Assembly: GCA_038400315.1 (NCBI GenBank)
Contig: CP151669.1
Span: forward strand, 1 to 58,104
Length of the DNA: 58,104 nt
Reading direction: 5' to 3'
Origin: Isosphaeraceae bacterium EP7
GTDB taxonomy: Bacteria > Planctomycetota > Planctomycetia > Isosphaerales > Isosphaeraceae
Of the stretch, positions 18,301-26,950 are shown one piece after another (positions within the stretch are counted from its first letter, which is position 1; every line of letters starts with the position of its first letter). A model generated the notes under the pieces. It saw only the letters and a program-made list of their open reading frames with translations, did not search any database and was not told the origin of the DNA. A program made the translations under genes and the position numbers.

Positions 18301-18456
18301 CGTCGCGATCCGATCGGCCGCCCGGGCGGCCTGCGCGGATGCGGCCGCGAGGCCGCTCGCCATCATCGTCCGCCGTTCAAGTCCGAGGACCTCCGGCCGG
18401 AACGCCTGTCGGCCTCGCCCAGTCATCGGCCGCGATCGCTTCGGTCGCTTGTTCAT
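15346..18456 (-). CDS. Large secreted protein with N-terminal LExR-type motif and DUF4214-like repeats
   Basis: About 1036 residues. The N-terminus has the basic stretch followed by LGLERRTMMASG that marks many planctomycete secreted or surface proteins. Residues about 60-210 carry repeats of the DUF4214 or phycobilisome-linker-like type (LTEDLLNREPTTAESRALV; TMELLNRPASSDELARAVP). A beta-rich domain with a pre-peptidase look (VRIWGPDGKEIGAAVAGAQF), a proline run (PKPPPPPPSRLE) and a long unassigned region follow. I chose ATG 18456 over 18474 because it begins the basic signal. A surface or extracellular role is inferred. Confidence 0.65.
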   Translation of the reverse strand: MNKRPKRSRPMTGRGRQAFRPEVLGLERRTMMASGLAAASAQAARAADRIATSVIMGEVTTFLAGQPLPAPLLARLDRGIDRGSLTREGALQRILRTPQVQTGLVRRLTEDLLNREPTTAESRALVGGMQTRGADVPWALLQVMTRPEYFDAQGATNTGFVRAATMELLNRPASSDELARAVPALDRGAPARAGFLRTLIGGREFHLARTLDAFQQFAGTSGTPQQQASALEAFRGPLGYTRMFARVLGSAATSTGLVPTLAQNPGLSVKRVPGFLAGWTVPNLAAPYNVANQSDRKIDNGTVDYWAITLNQLDAVLLTIVPTDNQPDTGFAVRIWGPDGKEIGAAVAGAQFSYVAATTGTYTLGISTKDDGVYAFNPNGAQKTPSGPSARTFTAEFQTYPGANTDTVNLLLKYQNPAYTDNNWPVWTAAQSQAYQTLTTIASAGANANSPGLVNFTDFRQIGDITDPKIIGNWLTTTWNPFQVIMDDLNNPQIASISYQYVFNAYSPQDWTTIVDAFIHNPEIHDAYVSVDTRLARANDARSDIYNDYLLRFQAWSTSNEVFLGQDPTIIAQLMTTGLTDIPLPTPVNQNSWIERLLAGLVAVGASFAGAVGTPAAGLAVAAAGNLIVNSIDAWLDGDFGNPKPPPPPPSRLEILGAAIDMQNTALNAYKNTFDLLTNQGFLKSVFSNFGLLEAMGTIQFTSSANDQATAAAVVRQNYDRSIWEQLLPRAFSWKLIAPTDNGPNDTLPNFTFFIPSGEKVQWETPNSALPIADGSSGPTWSYYPTNSQYSFASPGGQAIADAKAQIVALQSETPQFSFPGYDFTPSYNSDNKDWFGPGAVSAPQELTGRLGRFYTISTNSHLSETLYRHTLYGVNGFYQSWYTWADLDGVTIHQWALETPDGKGGYQELSHDAAAALFGTGALVTASPDPVDYKGGGSYFDFKIPGQGLATRFEVFTQWGKDTPGFAPGSLQPAAILQGGNMHVGLNPFNGYSQDFDNSYVTTYKLTYGANRLRSVRRPSEVPGPGAVPTPPRRV

Positions 18457-18783
18457 GTTGTGTCGATCGCGCAAAGGTATCGTGCGTGCGGCTCATGGAA
18501 TCGAGGGCATTGTAACCCACTCGTGCATCCTCCTGACATGGCCGGCCATGCCTATCGCCATCGCCGGGAGGCTCAACGACGAAGGGCACACCACGCGGGG
18601 ATGCAGGCCGTGGGGGCAGGTCCAGGTCGTCAGGATCCTGCGGAGGGCAGGGAACACATAAATGCATTGGCGTAGATAAAAAATTTTACAGTTCATAAAG
18701 GGCGTTATGTCCTGTAATCGGACGGTTCGGTTGGGGCCTCCATTAATTGTCGAAGGGCGTAACCGCAGAATCGGCGACGGGGC
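18457..18783. other. Promoter-containing gap with AT-rich patch
   Basis: About 330 bases between the large secreted protein and an HxlR gene. Bases 18655-18720 are AT-rich (AAATGCATTGGCGTAG, AAAAAATTTTACAG), unusual for the window, and could hold the promoter of the large gene. No gene is supported. Confidence 0.4.
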
Positions 18784-19176
18784 CTATTTGGCACCTGGCA
18801 GCGATTTCTTCCGCCGGTCCGACTTCTTGCGAGACGCGAGGACAGCGTCGAGATCTTCCGTGTGGGTCGTCGCCCATCGGCACAGCGACGTCACCGGCTC
18901 CAGAAAGGAACGTCCCAGCGGGGTCAGCTCGTACTCCACCTTCGGGGGCACTTCGGCATAGACCGTCCGCTTGACCAACCCGTCGTGCTCCAAGACCCTG
19001 AGCGTCTGCGTCAGCATCTTCTTCGACACGTCAGGCAGGCAGCGTTGCAACTCACCGTACCTCTTCAGACCCTTGCCCAGGATGAAGATGACGATGGGCC
19101 GCCATTGGTCCCCGACCACGTCCAGGAGACGGCGGGTCAGGTAGTCCTTGCCGTAGACCGTCATATCGTCGCCCAT
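18784..19176 (-). CDS. HxlR-family transcriptional regulator (1)
   Basis: 130 residues with the winged-helix pattern of HxlR/MarR-like regulators: DVVGDQWRPIVIFILGKGL, then RYGELQRCLPDVSKKMLTQT, LRVLEHDGLVKRTVYAEVPP, and VEYELTPLGRSFLEPV. No cysteine is conserved near the N-terminus, so it is not an obvious thiol sensor. It is divergent from the SDR gene at 19339; the gap contains GGTACC-AAAC-GGTTCC at 19202-19217, a plausible operator. Confidence 0.85.
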   Translation of the reverse strand: MGDDMTVYGKDYLTRRLLDVVGDQWRPIVIFILGKGLKRYGELQRCLPDVSKKMLTQTLRVLEHDGLVKRTVYAEVPPKVEYELTPLGRSFLEPVTSLCRWATTHTEDLDAVLASRKKSDRRKKSLPGAK

Positions 19177-19201
19177 GATTTCGTCCTTTTTTGGCCCCTA
19201 G

Positions 19202-19217
19202 GGTACCAAACGGTTCC
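19202..19217. promoter_or_regulatory. Candidate HxlR operator
   Basis: The inverted repeat GGTACCAAACGGTTCC lies between the divergent HxlR gene and the SDR gene. GGTACC half-sites also occur in the equivalent gap of the second HxlR unit (21245-21313). Binding is inferred. Confidence 0.4.
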
Positions 19218-19338
19218 TACTTGCGGAATCGACCCTTGGAATCGCATCTATTGCTAAGGCAAGACATTGACCCTGAAGCACGAACGGCGGCTCGGCGGTC
19301 GTTGTCGATTCAACCGACGCTCGGAATGGAGGAAGACG

Positions 19339-20088
19339 ATGGCGGACTTGAAGGGCAAGGTGGGGGTCGTGACCGGTGCCGGGAGCGGCATCGGTCGGGC
19401 GACGGCGTTGGCGATGGCGAGGGACGGGGCGTCCGTCGTACTCGGCAATCGCGACGCGGCCAAGGGCGAGGAGGTCGTGGCCCTCATCGTGCGAGACGGC
19501 GGGAAGTCCGTCTTCCATAGGACCGACGTGAGCAAGCCTGCCGATGTGAAGGCCCTGGTCGACAGGGCGGTGAAGGAGTTCGGGCGGCTGGACCTGGCGG
19601 TGAACAACGCCGGGATGGACGGCGAGCAGGTGCCGCTCCACGAGCAGGACCTCGACAAGGCCGACGCCTTGTTCGACGTCAACATCAAGGGCGTGTTCTT
19701 CTGCATGAAGTACGAAATCGAGGAGATGCTCAGGACGGGCGGCGGGAGCATCGTGAACACGTCGTCCATCTTCGGGCTGAATGGATACCCCGGCTGGAGC
19801 TTGTACGTCGCCACCAAGCACGCCGTCACGGGCATGACGAAGTCGGCGGCACTGGACTATGCCAGGTCGAACGTCCGGGTGAACGCGGTCGGACCCGGCC
19901 CGGTGGAGACTCCGCTCCTGGCGAACGGGACGGGCGGCGACCCGCACAGCTACGCCGCCTTCGTGCCGATGGGGCGGATTGGCCAGCCCGACGAAATCGC
20001 CGCTGCCATCGTGTGGCTCCTGTCGGACGAAGCCCGGTTCGTCACCGGCCATACCCTGCCCGTCGATGGCGGCGTGTGTGCCATGTAG
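19339..20088 (+). CDS. Short-chain dehydrogenase/reductase (1)
   Basis: 249 residues with the classical SDR features: NAD(P)-binding TGAGSGIG near residues 13-20, NNAG near residue 90, catalytic YVATK near residue 155 and a C-terminal PVDGG. The start ATG follows GGAGGAAGACG. It probably reduces or oxidises a small carbonyl or alcohol; the substrate is unknown. It is likely controlled by the divergent HxlR protein. Confidence 0.9.
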   Translation: MADLKGKVGVVTGAGSGIGRATALAMARDGASVVLGNRDAAKGEEVVALIVRDGGKSVFHRTDVSKPADVKALVDRAVKEFGRLDLAVNNAGMDGEQVPLHEQDLDKADALFDVNIKGVFFCMKYEIEEMLRTGGGSIVNTSSIFGLNGYPGWSLYVATKHAVTGMTKSAALDYARSNVRVNAVGPGPVETPLLANGTGGDPHSYAAFVPMGRIGQPDEIAAAIVWLLSDEARFVTGHTLPVDGGVCAM

Positions 20089-20336
20089 TTCCGACTTCCC
20101 TACCGCCTGCGAGGAGGGGGCGTCCTTCAGTTCACGTCGGGTGGCAATCCTATGGGAGAGCCAATTGCTCATCGCAGGGGAGCGTGACGCCTTTCACAAA
20201 TGATAAAGTTCGTCGTAGGAGGCTTGTGCAGGATGAAGGGGGTTATCCTGCACGACTTGGCTTAGCTCCAATTGGTTGCAAGGATGCAATTTGGGGGACG
20301 CCCTGGACGGCTCTCGACATCCCCCAAAGTTCCGCG
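20089..20336. other. Gap without recognisable gene
   Basis: About 250 bases downstream of the first SDR gene. No convincing reading frame or terminator is seen. Confidence 0.4.
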
Positions 20337-20546
20337 TTACTTCAACGGCGGCAAGTCAGGCAGGCGGTGGTCAGGTCGCTGAGGGAACGCCGCTCTGAGC
20401 CCGTTCGAGTGAATCGACCACGGGCAAGGATTCGATTGCGATGCTCGAAGCAATGCAAGGTGGGCGGCTCGGTCGGCCATGCGATTGCCGACGGAGTCGA
20501 GCATGCGAGGGTCGGGGAGGTAGTTAGGTAGGTAAATCCGGCTCAT
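20337..20546 (-). CDS. Small hypothetical protein
   Basis: 69 residues beginning MSRIYLPNYLPDPRMLDSVG. AGGAG lies eight bases before the ATG. The N-terminal half is protein-like; the C-terminal half is proline-rich. No family recognised. Confidence 0.4.
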   Translation of the reverse strand: MSRIYLPNYLPDPRMLDSVGNRMADRAAHLALLRASQSNPCPWSIHSNGLRAAFPQRPDHRLPDLPPLK

Positions 20547-20676
20547 GGATTCGGCTCCTGGTGCGTCTACTCGGCTCGGGAGAGCGTCTCTTCCGTTCTC
20601 TATTTTTGCCTGAGGAGCCCTCAACTGAAGACGCCGACCGAGATGACGAAAACGGCAGCCGTTAACTCCAGACCGA

Positions 20677-20758
20677 TTGCCGGAGATGAAGGGAATTATC
20701 TCCGGCAAAACCGACTGGCTGGTTTATTAACTAGTGATAGTTTTTCCATGTAAACTAT
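20677..20758 (-). terminator. Hairpins downstream of the second HxlR gene
   Basis: TTGCCGGAGAT (20677-20687) and ATCTCCGGCAA (20698-20708) form a perfect 11-bp stem with a 10-base loop. A second perfect 7-bp stem, ATAGTTT/AAACTAT, lies at 20737-20758 in an AT-rich patch. Both are 3' of the minus-strand HxlR gene, so termination is likely, though no long T run follows the larger stem. Confidence 0.45.
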
Positions 20759-20807
20759 TCGATAATTGTTCACATATTTGAGTAGTTCCCATTTTGGTCC
20801 TCCAATC

Positions 20808-21230
20808 CTAGTCCATGGGAGTTCCGGTTGAATGCTTCCCGAGCTCTTGGTCGAAACCTTGTTGAGCCTTCATCACCTCGGCAAGATACCGGTCTACCCA
20901 AGTGGCCATCGCACTTAGGGGTTCGTGAAGTGTCGAGCCGAGGTCGGTGAGCGTATACATCACGCCCAAGGGTGCGGCCTGGATGACCGTCCGCTTGATG
21001 AGACCGCTCCGCTCGAGTTTGCGTAGGCACTGCGTGAGCGTCTTCTGCGAGATTCCGCCCACCTCGCGACGGATCTGATTGAATCGGCTTCCACGGTTGC
21101 TGCAGATATTCGAGAGGATGAGCACCGTCCATTTGTCGGCGATCTCGCCGAGGAGAAGCTGATACTTCTCGGCAACTTCCTTCGACTCCTCGCCGGTGGT
21201 CATGGCCAGGTCTCCGACATCCTTTGCCAT
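20808..21230 (-). CDS. HxlR-family transcriptional regulator (2)
   Basis: 140 residues with the same winged-helix pattern as the first HxlR (LLGEIADKWTVLILSNI, FNQIRREVGGISQKTLTQCL, LERSGLIKRTVIQAAPLGVM, YTLTDLGSTLHEPLSAM). It is a paralogue with a different N-terminus. Divergent from a SnoaL/SDR/SDR/MFS gene set. I chose ATG 21230; an upstream TTG is possible. Confidence 0.85.
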   Translation of the reverse strand: MAKDVGDLAMTTGEESKEVAEKYQLLLGEIADKWTVLILSNICSNRGSRFNQIRREVGGISQKTLTQCLRKLERSGLIKRTVIQAAPLGVMYTLTDLGSTLHEPLSAMATWVDRYLAEVMKAQQGFDQELGKHSTGTPMD

Positions 21231-21244
21231 TTCCAATCCCCGTT

Positions 21245-21313
21245 ACTAGGTTACTTTTAAGGTACCTAGTGGGATTTAAGTGCCTAATTGACACCAGGTA
21301 CCCTAAGGATACC
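21245..21313. promoter_or_regulatory. Divergent operator region with inverted repeats
   Basis: ACTAGGT (21245-21251) and ACCTAGT (21264-21270) form a 7-bp inverted repeat with a 12-bp spacer. GGTACCCTAAGGATACC (21297-21313) is a second imperfect palindrome. They lie between the divergent HxlR and SnoaL-like genes, where HxlR operators are normally found. Confidence 0.5.
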
Positions 21314-21336
21314 ATTGTCCTTAACGGAGGAGAACT

Positions 21337-21813
21337 ATGATTCAAAACCCATCGCAACAACCCGCCGCCCTTGCGAGCGAGCAGGCAATCCAGAGGCTTT
21401 GCTCCACGTACGCTCACCTCCTGGATGCGGGCCGCTTCGAGGAGGTCTCGGAACTCCTCAAAGACGCCTCGTTCACCGTCATTGACCTGCGGGCCGAGGG
21501 CAAAGAGGCCATCCATCGGCAGTTACTCAACGGAGTTCAGGTCCACGAGGACGGGACGCCCAAGACATGGCACGTCAACACAAACTACCTCATCGATGTC
21601 GATGAGAATGCGAATGCGGCCACCTCGACCAACTACTTCACGGTCTTCCAGGCGCACACCGACTTCCCGCTCCAGCCGATCGTGACGGGCAAATACCACG
21701 ACCGCTTCGTACGCATGAATGGAGATTGGCGGTTCGTCGAGAGGCGGGTTGAGCCGAGGTTGTTCGGAGATTTAAAACATCACGTCCGCACGTCGGACAC
21801 AAAAATAGAGTGA
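21337..21813 (+). CDS. SnoaL-like (NTF2-fold) protein
   Basis: 158 residues with the cone-fold pattern of the SnoaL-like group: AIQRLCSTYAHLLDAGRFEE, VIDLRAEGKEAI, HVNTNYLIDVDENANAATST and YHDRFVRMNGDWRFVERRVE. Members are cyclases, isomerases, dehydratases or ring hydroxylase-associated proteins; no activity can be assigned. GGAGGAG precedes the ATG. Its stop overlaps a GTG that could start the following SDR gene. Confidence 0.75.
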   Translation: MIQNPSQQPAALASEQAIQRLCSTYAHLLDAGRFEEVSELLKDASFTVIDLRAEGKEAIHRQLLNGVQVHEDGTPKTWHVNTNYLIDVDENANAATSTNYFTVFQAHTDFPLQPIVTGKYHDRFVRMNGDWRFVERRVEPRLFGDLKHHVRTSDTKIE

Positions 21814-21818
21814 AAATT

Positions 21819-22568
21819 ATGACCAAGAGACTTGAGGGAAAGATCGCCGTCGTAACCGGCGGCGGCAGCGGAATCGGTTTCGCGATCGCGAAGCGTTTTG
21901 CGGAAGAAGGCGCGACGGTTGTCATCGCCGGAAGGCGCAAGGAGACGCTCGATGCCGCAATCGCCGCGATCGGGCACGGGGCTTCTTCGTTCGCGGCGGA
22001 CGTCTCGAAATCTAGTGAGATGGACGCGCTCTATGCAGACGTGAAGGCGAAGCACGGGCGGCTCGACGTGCTGGTCGCGAACGCGGGGGGCGGCACCTAC
22101 TCGCCGCTCGGGAAGATCACCGACGAAGAGGTCGACAGTATGTTCGGCACGAACGTCAAGGGCGAGATCTTCGCCATCCAGCAAGCGATGCCCCTCCTGG
22201 GTGAGGCCTCCTCCGTGGTCGTTGTCGGCTCGACGGCTTCCCTCCAGCCGGGCGCGAGCATGGGGGTCTACGGCGCGACGAAGGCGGCGGTTCGTAACCT
22301 CGTCCGCAGCTGGGTCCTCGATCTCAAAGGGTCGGGAATCCGCATCAATGTCCTGAGCCCCGGCCCCGTCAACACCCAGTCCCTTCGCGATGCGATCGGC
22401 CCCGAGAACATCGAGGCGGGCCTCACGTTCCTCACGGGTCGAAGCCCCATCGGCCGCATCGGCGAGCCCGAGGAGATTGCTAGCGTCGCGCTGTTCTTGG
22501 CGAGTGACGAGTCGAGCTACGTGAACGGGATCGAGCTGTTCGCAGACGGCGGGGCTTCTCAAGTCTAA
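21819..22568 (+). CDS. Short-chain dehydrogenase/reductase (2)
   Basis: 249 residues: TGGGSGIG cofactor site near residue 13, ANAGG near residue 88, active-site YGATK and the C-terminal FADGG. I chose ATG 21819; the GTG at 21810 overlapping the SnoaL stop (GTGA) would add three residues. The catalytic serine region is VVVGSTAS. In an operon with the SnoaL-like gene. Confidence 0.9.
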   Translation: MTKRLEGKIAVVTGGGSGIGFAIAKRFAEEGATVVIAGRRKETLDAAIAAIGHGASSFAADVSKSSEMDALYADVKAKHGRLDVLVANAGGGTYSPLGKITDEEVDSMFGTNVKGEIFAIQQAMPLLGEASSVVVVGSTASLQPGASMGVYGATKAAVRNLVRSWVLDLKGSGIRINVLSPGPVNTQSLRDAIGPENIEAGLTFLTGRSPIGRIGEPEEIASVALFLASDESSYVNGIELFADGGASQV

Positions 22569-22631
22569 GACGAAGCTCCGTTCCGGATGAATGCGTGCTC
22601 GAATCCGTTAACAAATGCGAAGGAGAAAACA

Positions 22632-23381
22632 ATGACTCGAATTCTTGAGGACAAAATCGCGCTGGTGACCGGCGGCAGTGCCGGCATTGGGCTCGGCATC
22701 GCCCAGCGTTTCGTGGCCGCGGGCGCCACGGTCGTGATCACAGGACGTCGGCAACCCGAGCTCGAAGCGGCGGTCGCCCTCCTGGGAGGGAAAGCGTCCT
22801 GGCTGCAGGCCGACGTCTCCAGCCTGTCCGACCTCGACACACTCTTCTCCAGCGTCCGCAACCAGTATGGGCGGATCGATATTCTGGTGGCGAATGCCGG
22901 GATCGGGGCGTTGTTGCCGCTGGGGCAGATCACCGAGGAGCATTACGACAGCATCTTCGACATTAACACCAAAGGGATGCTCTTCACCGTGCAAAAAGCC
23001 CTGCCGCTGCTCACCAGGGGAGCGTCGGTCATCGTCGTCGGCTCGGTCTCGGCCCGGCGAAATCATCGGAACTTCAGCGTCTATGTCGCCTCAAAGGCGG
23101 CCGTGAAAGCGTTCGTCGAGAGCTGGGTCCTGGACCTCATGGGCACGGGGATTCGAGTGAATTTGCTCAGCCCTGGCCCGGTCAAGACGCCGGGAATGCT
23201 GCGGTTCTTCGGGCCCGACGAAACAGAGCAGCAGATCGCCGCACTGGCCGCCAGTGTCCCCCTCGGACGCGTGGCAAACGCCGAGGAGATCGGAGACGCC
23301 GCCGTCTTCCTGGCCTCGGACGCAGCGGCATTCGTCAACGGTGCCGACCTTGTAGTGGACGGTGGAATTCTTAGGACCTGA
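22632..23381 (+). CDS. Short-chain dehydrogenase/reductase (3)
   Basis: 249 residues: TGGSAGIG, ANAGIG, VVVGSVSA and YVASK are the expected SDR signatures, ending VVDGG. It is closely related to SDR (2), suggesting a local duplication. AAGGAG lies seven bases before the ATG. Third gene of the HxlR(2)-controlled set. Confidence 0.9.
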   Translation: MTRILEDKIALVTGGSAGIGLGIAQRFVAAGATVVITGRRQPELEAAVALLGGKASWLQADVSSLSDLDTLFSSVRNQYGRIDILVANAGIGALLPLGQITEEHYDSIFDINTKGMLFTVQKALPLLTRGASVIVVGSVSARRNHRNFSVYVASKAAVKAFVESWVLDLMGTGIRVNLLSPGPVKTPGMLRFFGPDETEQQIAALAASVPLGRVANAEEIGDAAVFLASDAAAFVNGADLVVDGGILRT

Positions 23382-23557
23382 GCGATCCGAATGCTGGCGA
23401 TCGATCCTCGACGATGCATCTCCTGGACCCATTTTGCGTGCCGATGGCCTGAACATCAGGCTCTTCCGGGAACAGCGAGGGTCGGAGTTGAGCAAGCGGT
23501 CGGGGCGGAGAAGCGATGCATCGATTCGATAAAATTAATTTATCTGGAAGTGACAAT

Positions 23558-24976
23558 ATGCCTCCCAAAGATTTTGAAATCGCCCCATCGAATTCGACTC
23601 GACGGATCCTCGCCATCGGCACGATCCTTGCGGCCCAGTTCATGCTGCAGATGGATTTCCTGATCGACATCGTGGCCCTGCCGCGAATCCAGGCGGACCT
23701 CGGCTTCAGCACGGCCGGCCTCTCCTGGGTCCCGAACGCCTTCGCATTGGCCTTCGGCGGCCTCCTGCTGCTCGGGGGGCGGTTGGGCGACATCTACGGG
23801 AAAGTGCGTGCGTTCCAGGCGGGCCTCGCGCTCTTCCTGGCGGCCTCGTTGCTCGGCGGGTTCGCTCAGTCGCCCGCCGTACTCATCCTGGCGCGGCTGC
23901 TCCAGGGCATGGGGGCGGCGGTCGCCGGTCCTAGCGTGCTGGCGCTGATTACGGTGATGGCACGTGACGAAGTCGAGCGGAACCGCGGGCTCTCCCTCTT
24001 CATCGCGGTGTCGTCGATCGGTGCATCGGCCGGGCTGATCCTGGGAGGCGTCCTCACCGACTTCTTCTCATGGAGATGGTCACTCCTGATCAATCTGCCC
24101 GTCGGAGCATTCGTCCTCATCCTCGTCAGGATCCTGGTCGCGGAGACGCCGCGAACGCCCGCCCGCCTCGATATCTGGGGTGCCGCGACTGCGACACTTG
24201 GGTCGTTGGCGATCGTCTATGGCTTCATCGGTGCGGCAGACCACGGGTGGACATCGATCGGGACGATTCCGGCCTTCGTTGCCGCCGCGGTGTTGCTCCT
24301 CGCTTTTCTACGAATCGAAGGGCGTATCGCCGAACCATTGCTTGAATTGGACCTGCTCCGCAATCGAGCACGGCTCGGCGGGCTGGCCGTCATGGCGATC
24401 GTCGTCGGCATGCACTTTTCCATGCTCTTCTTGGTCGTCCAGTATCTCCAGCAGGTCCTCGGCTTCGGCCCGCTGGCCGCCGGGTTTGCTTACCTGCCCC
24501 TGACTGCGACCGTGTTTATTGTCACTCAGTTCGTCCCGCAGCTTATCGAGCGATTCGGTGCCAGGTTACTCCTGATCAATGGAAGCATACTTGTGGCTTC
24601 AAGCCTGGTCGGATTCGCGATGCTGAGTGCGACCAGCTCCTATTTCCCGGCCGTGCTCCTGCCCATGTTCATCCACGCAATTGGCATCGCTCTGGTATTT
24701 GCTCCCGGCACCGTGGCGATCATGGACGGCGTCCCCGACGAGCATGCGGGGGCCGCTTCCGGGCTCCTGCAAATGGACCAGCAGATCGGCGGAGCACTCG
24801 GTATCGCTGCGATCATGTCGATCTATGCGATCCCTGCCGTGCCGGGGCAGTTCGTAGGAGGCCTCTCCGGAGCGTTCCTTGGTGCGGCCATCATCTCGAC
24901 CATCGCGGCATGTATCGCTTGGTGGGCGATCCCTGAGCGACAATCGACTTCCAGGTTGAGCAGCCTTGAAGTTTGA
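23558..24976 (+). CDS. DHA2-type MFS drug efflux transporter
   Basis: 472 residues and strongly hydrophobic, with about 14 membrane segments by eye. The loop motif GGRLGDIYGKVRAF corresponds to MFS motif A, and LARLLQGMGAAVAGPSVLAL is the drug-antiporter region. This resembles EmrB/QacA-type pumps. Following the SnoaL and SDR genes behind an HxlR regulator, it would export the compound sensed or modified by them. The start ATG 23558 precedes MPPKDFEIAPSNSTRRIL; a weaker upstream ATG at 23516 exists. Confidence 0.85.
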   Translation: MPPKDFEIAPSNSTRRILAIGTILAAQFMLQMDFLIDIVALPRIQADLGFSTAGLSWVPNAFALAFGGLLLLGGRLGDIYGKVRAFQAGLALFLAASLLGGFAQSPAVLILARLLQGMGAAVAGPSVLALITVMARDEVERNRGLSLFIAVSSIGASAGLILGGVLTDFFSWRWSLLINLPVGAFVLILVRILVAETPRTPARLDIWGAATATLGSLAIVYGFIGAADHGWTSIGTIPAFVAAAVLLLAFLRIEGRIAEPLLELDLLRNRARLGGLAVMAIVVGMHFSMLFLVVQYLQQVLGFGPLAAGFAYLPLTATVFIVTQFVPQLIERFGARLLLINGSILVASSLVGFAMLSATSSYFPAVLLPMFIHAIGIALVFAPGTVAIMDGVPDEHAGAASGLLQMDQQIGGALGIAAIMSIYAIPAVPGQFVGGLSGAFLGAAIISTIAACIAWWAIPERQSTSRLSSLEV

Positions 24977-25830
24977 CACTCACGACGCTCGGGCTCTTCA
25001 CCTCGCGTGAGATCACAGCGGTCCGAGAAGCCCGAAGAGCTTTCGCATCTCGTCGCTCGTCGCTCGTTGCACCATAAAGGGGTTTATTGGCCGTCTGCAA
25101 TCAAGCAAGACGTATTACCCACAGAATTACGCATTTTGAGTCATGTAAGTCCGCAATCGAAGGACGAGTACGCAGTGCCGGGCATCCGGCAGGAGTCGTC
25201 GAAGTGGGCTCGAGACATTTACGCCGAGCGTCATGTCATCGCTCCGAGACTCCTCGTCGCATGACTCTGGACGCCCTGCTTTTGGAACCGACTCCGAGCG
25301 GCCACCGGACTCGTCTCGCGCGTTGATGGCTCGATCGACTCCGGCGAGAGACGCGAAGACGTGCGACGCGAGTCATCAAGGGTGCCGGGCCGCGTCGAGC
25401 CTCTCCTCCAGGGCCGACGACTCGATGCCTGGCCCGACGAGCGGATGAACCGCCACGTCGAGATGGGGGACGACCGACGTCGGCGTTCGAGCGTCCCGAT
25501 GGCAGGCGTGTCGGATCGATGCTCACGGCTGAAGACTTGTTTGCACCCGAAATAATACGCTTCATCGGTGGAGCCGCACGTTTTTGTCGGTGAAGGCAGA
25601 CCCACGCCATGGCGTCTCCGGGACATGCGCTCGCATCTCGGGATTCCGGCCTCGGCACGACGTGCGTTCCTCCCCGACGGGGAAGTCCCCCCCTTCGACG
25701 AGCGGGAGATGGAGCGGGCCGTGAGCCGGATCCCCTAAATTTCCGCCGATTTCGCGGCATCTATGGTGAGCCCCGCCGCGTCGCCGCGGCCGCCGCCATC
25801 GAACCCCGTGAACCAAGCGGAGACCCGACC
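24977..25830. other. Long gap without recognisable gene
   Basis: About 850 bases between the transporter and the gene at 25831. Frames on both strands are open in places but arginine- and serine-rich and shadow-like, and no repeat or hairpin was noticed. It may be the site where the metabolic island and the recombinase region were joined. Confidence 0.4.
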
Positions 25831-26619
25831 ATGAGCACCGCCCATCTCGCCGCCTCGCCCCCCGCCAGACGTCGCCCCAGGGGCGGGGTTCGCAACAGGA
25901 TCCGACTCCTCGACGCACGCAAATTCCCCCGCCACCGCCACGCCGCCTGCCTGCTCGACTCCCGGGATGGTGCCGTCCTCGACGCCGACAGGGTGCCCGC
26001 ATCCGGGCTCCGCCTGGCGCTGCTGGGGCGCATCGACGACCGCCTCGCCCTGAGGATCCACGACCCGGGGGACGGGCACCGACCCTTCGAAGGCTCGCCG
26101 CGGCGGATACTCGAGGTGGCCGGGCCCGGCGTCGGCCGCGCCGAGATCCTCGACCGCCGCGACCTCTGCCGCGTCGCCCTCGACCTGGCCACTCTGCTCC
26201 GCGACCGCTCCGTGCCGACGGCCATCTCGATGCACCGGCTCGCCGCCGCATTGCGTGGGCCCGAGGACCAACAGGGCGGCAAGGCCGAGCCCCTCGCCCA
26301 CGTCGCCGACTTCCGCGGCCGGGACCTGGCCAACCCCGCCGCCGCCGTGCTCCGAGCACGCGGGCTGATCCCGCGGGACTTCCCCGACGACCCGCGTGCC
26401 TGGCATCCCCGCCGGCTCGACGCCCTGATCGACCGGCTCGCCGACGCCGACTGTGCCGACCCCGGCTTCAGGCCCGGGCTGCTGGACGCCATGCGCGGCC
26501 GCCTGAGCGTGGCTCCCGAGGCCGTCGACGACGAGGACCTCCTGGCCGCGATCGCCGCCCCCCACCGGCCACTTCAGGCCGCGAGCGTCTCGCGGCCCTT
26601 CCTCGTCGCCATCACCTGA
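25831..26619 (+). CDS. Hypothetical protein next to the recombinase
   Basis: 262 residues from ATG 25831 (CGGAGA upstream). Basic N-terminus (RRRPRGGVRNRIRLLDARKF), then a soluble mixed domain with a charged helix pair near the C-terminus. No family recognised. Same direction as the recombinase; perhaps part of the same mobile unit. Confidence 0.5.
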   Translation: MSTAHLAASPPARRRPRGGVRNRIRLLDARKFPRHRHAACLLDSRDGAVLDADRVPASGLRLALLGRIDDRLALRIHDPGDGHRPFEGSPRRILEVAGPGVGRAEILDRRDLCRVALDLATLLRDRSVPTAISMHRLAAALRGPEDQQGGKAEPLAHVADFRGRDLANPAAAVLRARGLIPRDFPDDPRAWHPRRLDALIDRLADADCADPGFRPGLLDAMRGRLSVAPEAVDDEDLLAAIAAPHRPLQAASVSRPFLVAIT

Positions 26620-26731
26620 CGATACGACGGGCCGCACCCGGAGACAACTCGCGGCGCCGCCCGACACCGGGCGACCAAAATAGTTTTCAGATTGTTCGAA
26701 AACGCCTTCGTTTACCGGGGAATGCGCGATT

Positions 26732-26950
26732 ATGACTTCCGGCCGAGATGACTTACTATGGAAGAACGAACCAGGAGAAGCGGGCGAGGAAGGACGCCCA
26801 CGCGATACGGCCGTGCCGGCCGACCACGACGCGCGACGACGACTGGCGACCCTGCTGGGACGACTCTTCGCCGACGACTGGAAGGCACGACATCGCGACG
26901 GCCCCACGGACGGGGACCGGGCGCGACGCACGGATGACGCGACCCCCTGA
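26732..26950 (+). CDS. Small charged protein upstream of the recombinase
   Basis: 72 residues containing a basic amphipathic helix (ARRRLATLLGRLFADDWKAR) in a hydrophilic context. The frame is natural-looking and lies about 210 bases before the recombinase ATG. No family can be named. Confidence 0.35.
   Translation: MTSGRDDLLWKNEPGEAGEEGRPRDTAVPADHDARRRLATLLGRLFADDWKARHRDGPTDGDRARRTDDATP

Noticed and set aside
16882-18675. 597-codon plus-strand open frame
   Set aside because: Antisense of the large secreted protein; arginine- and glycine-rich with no domain.
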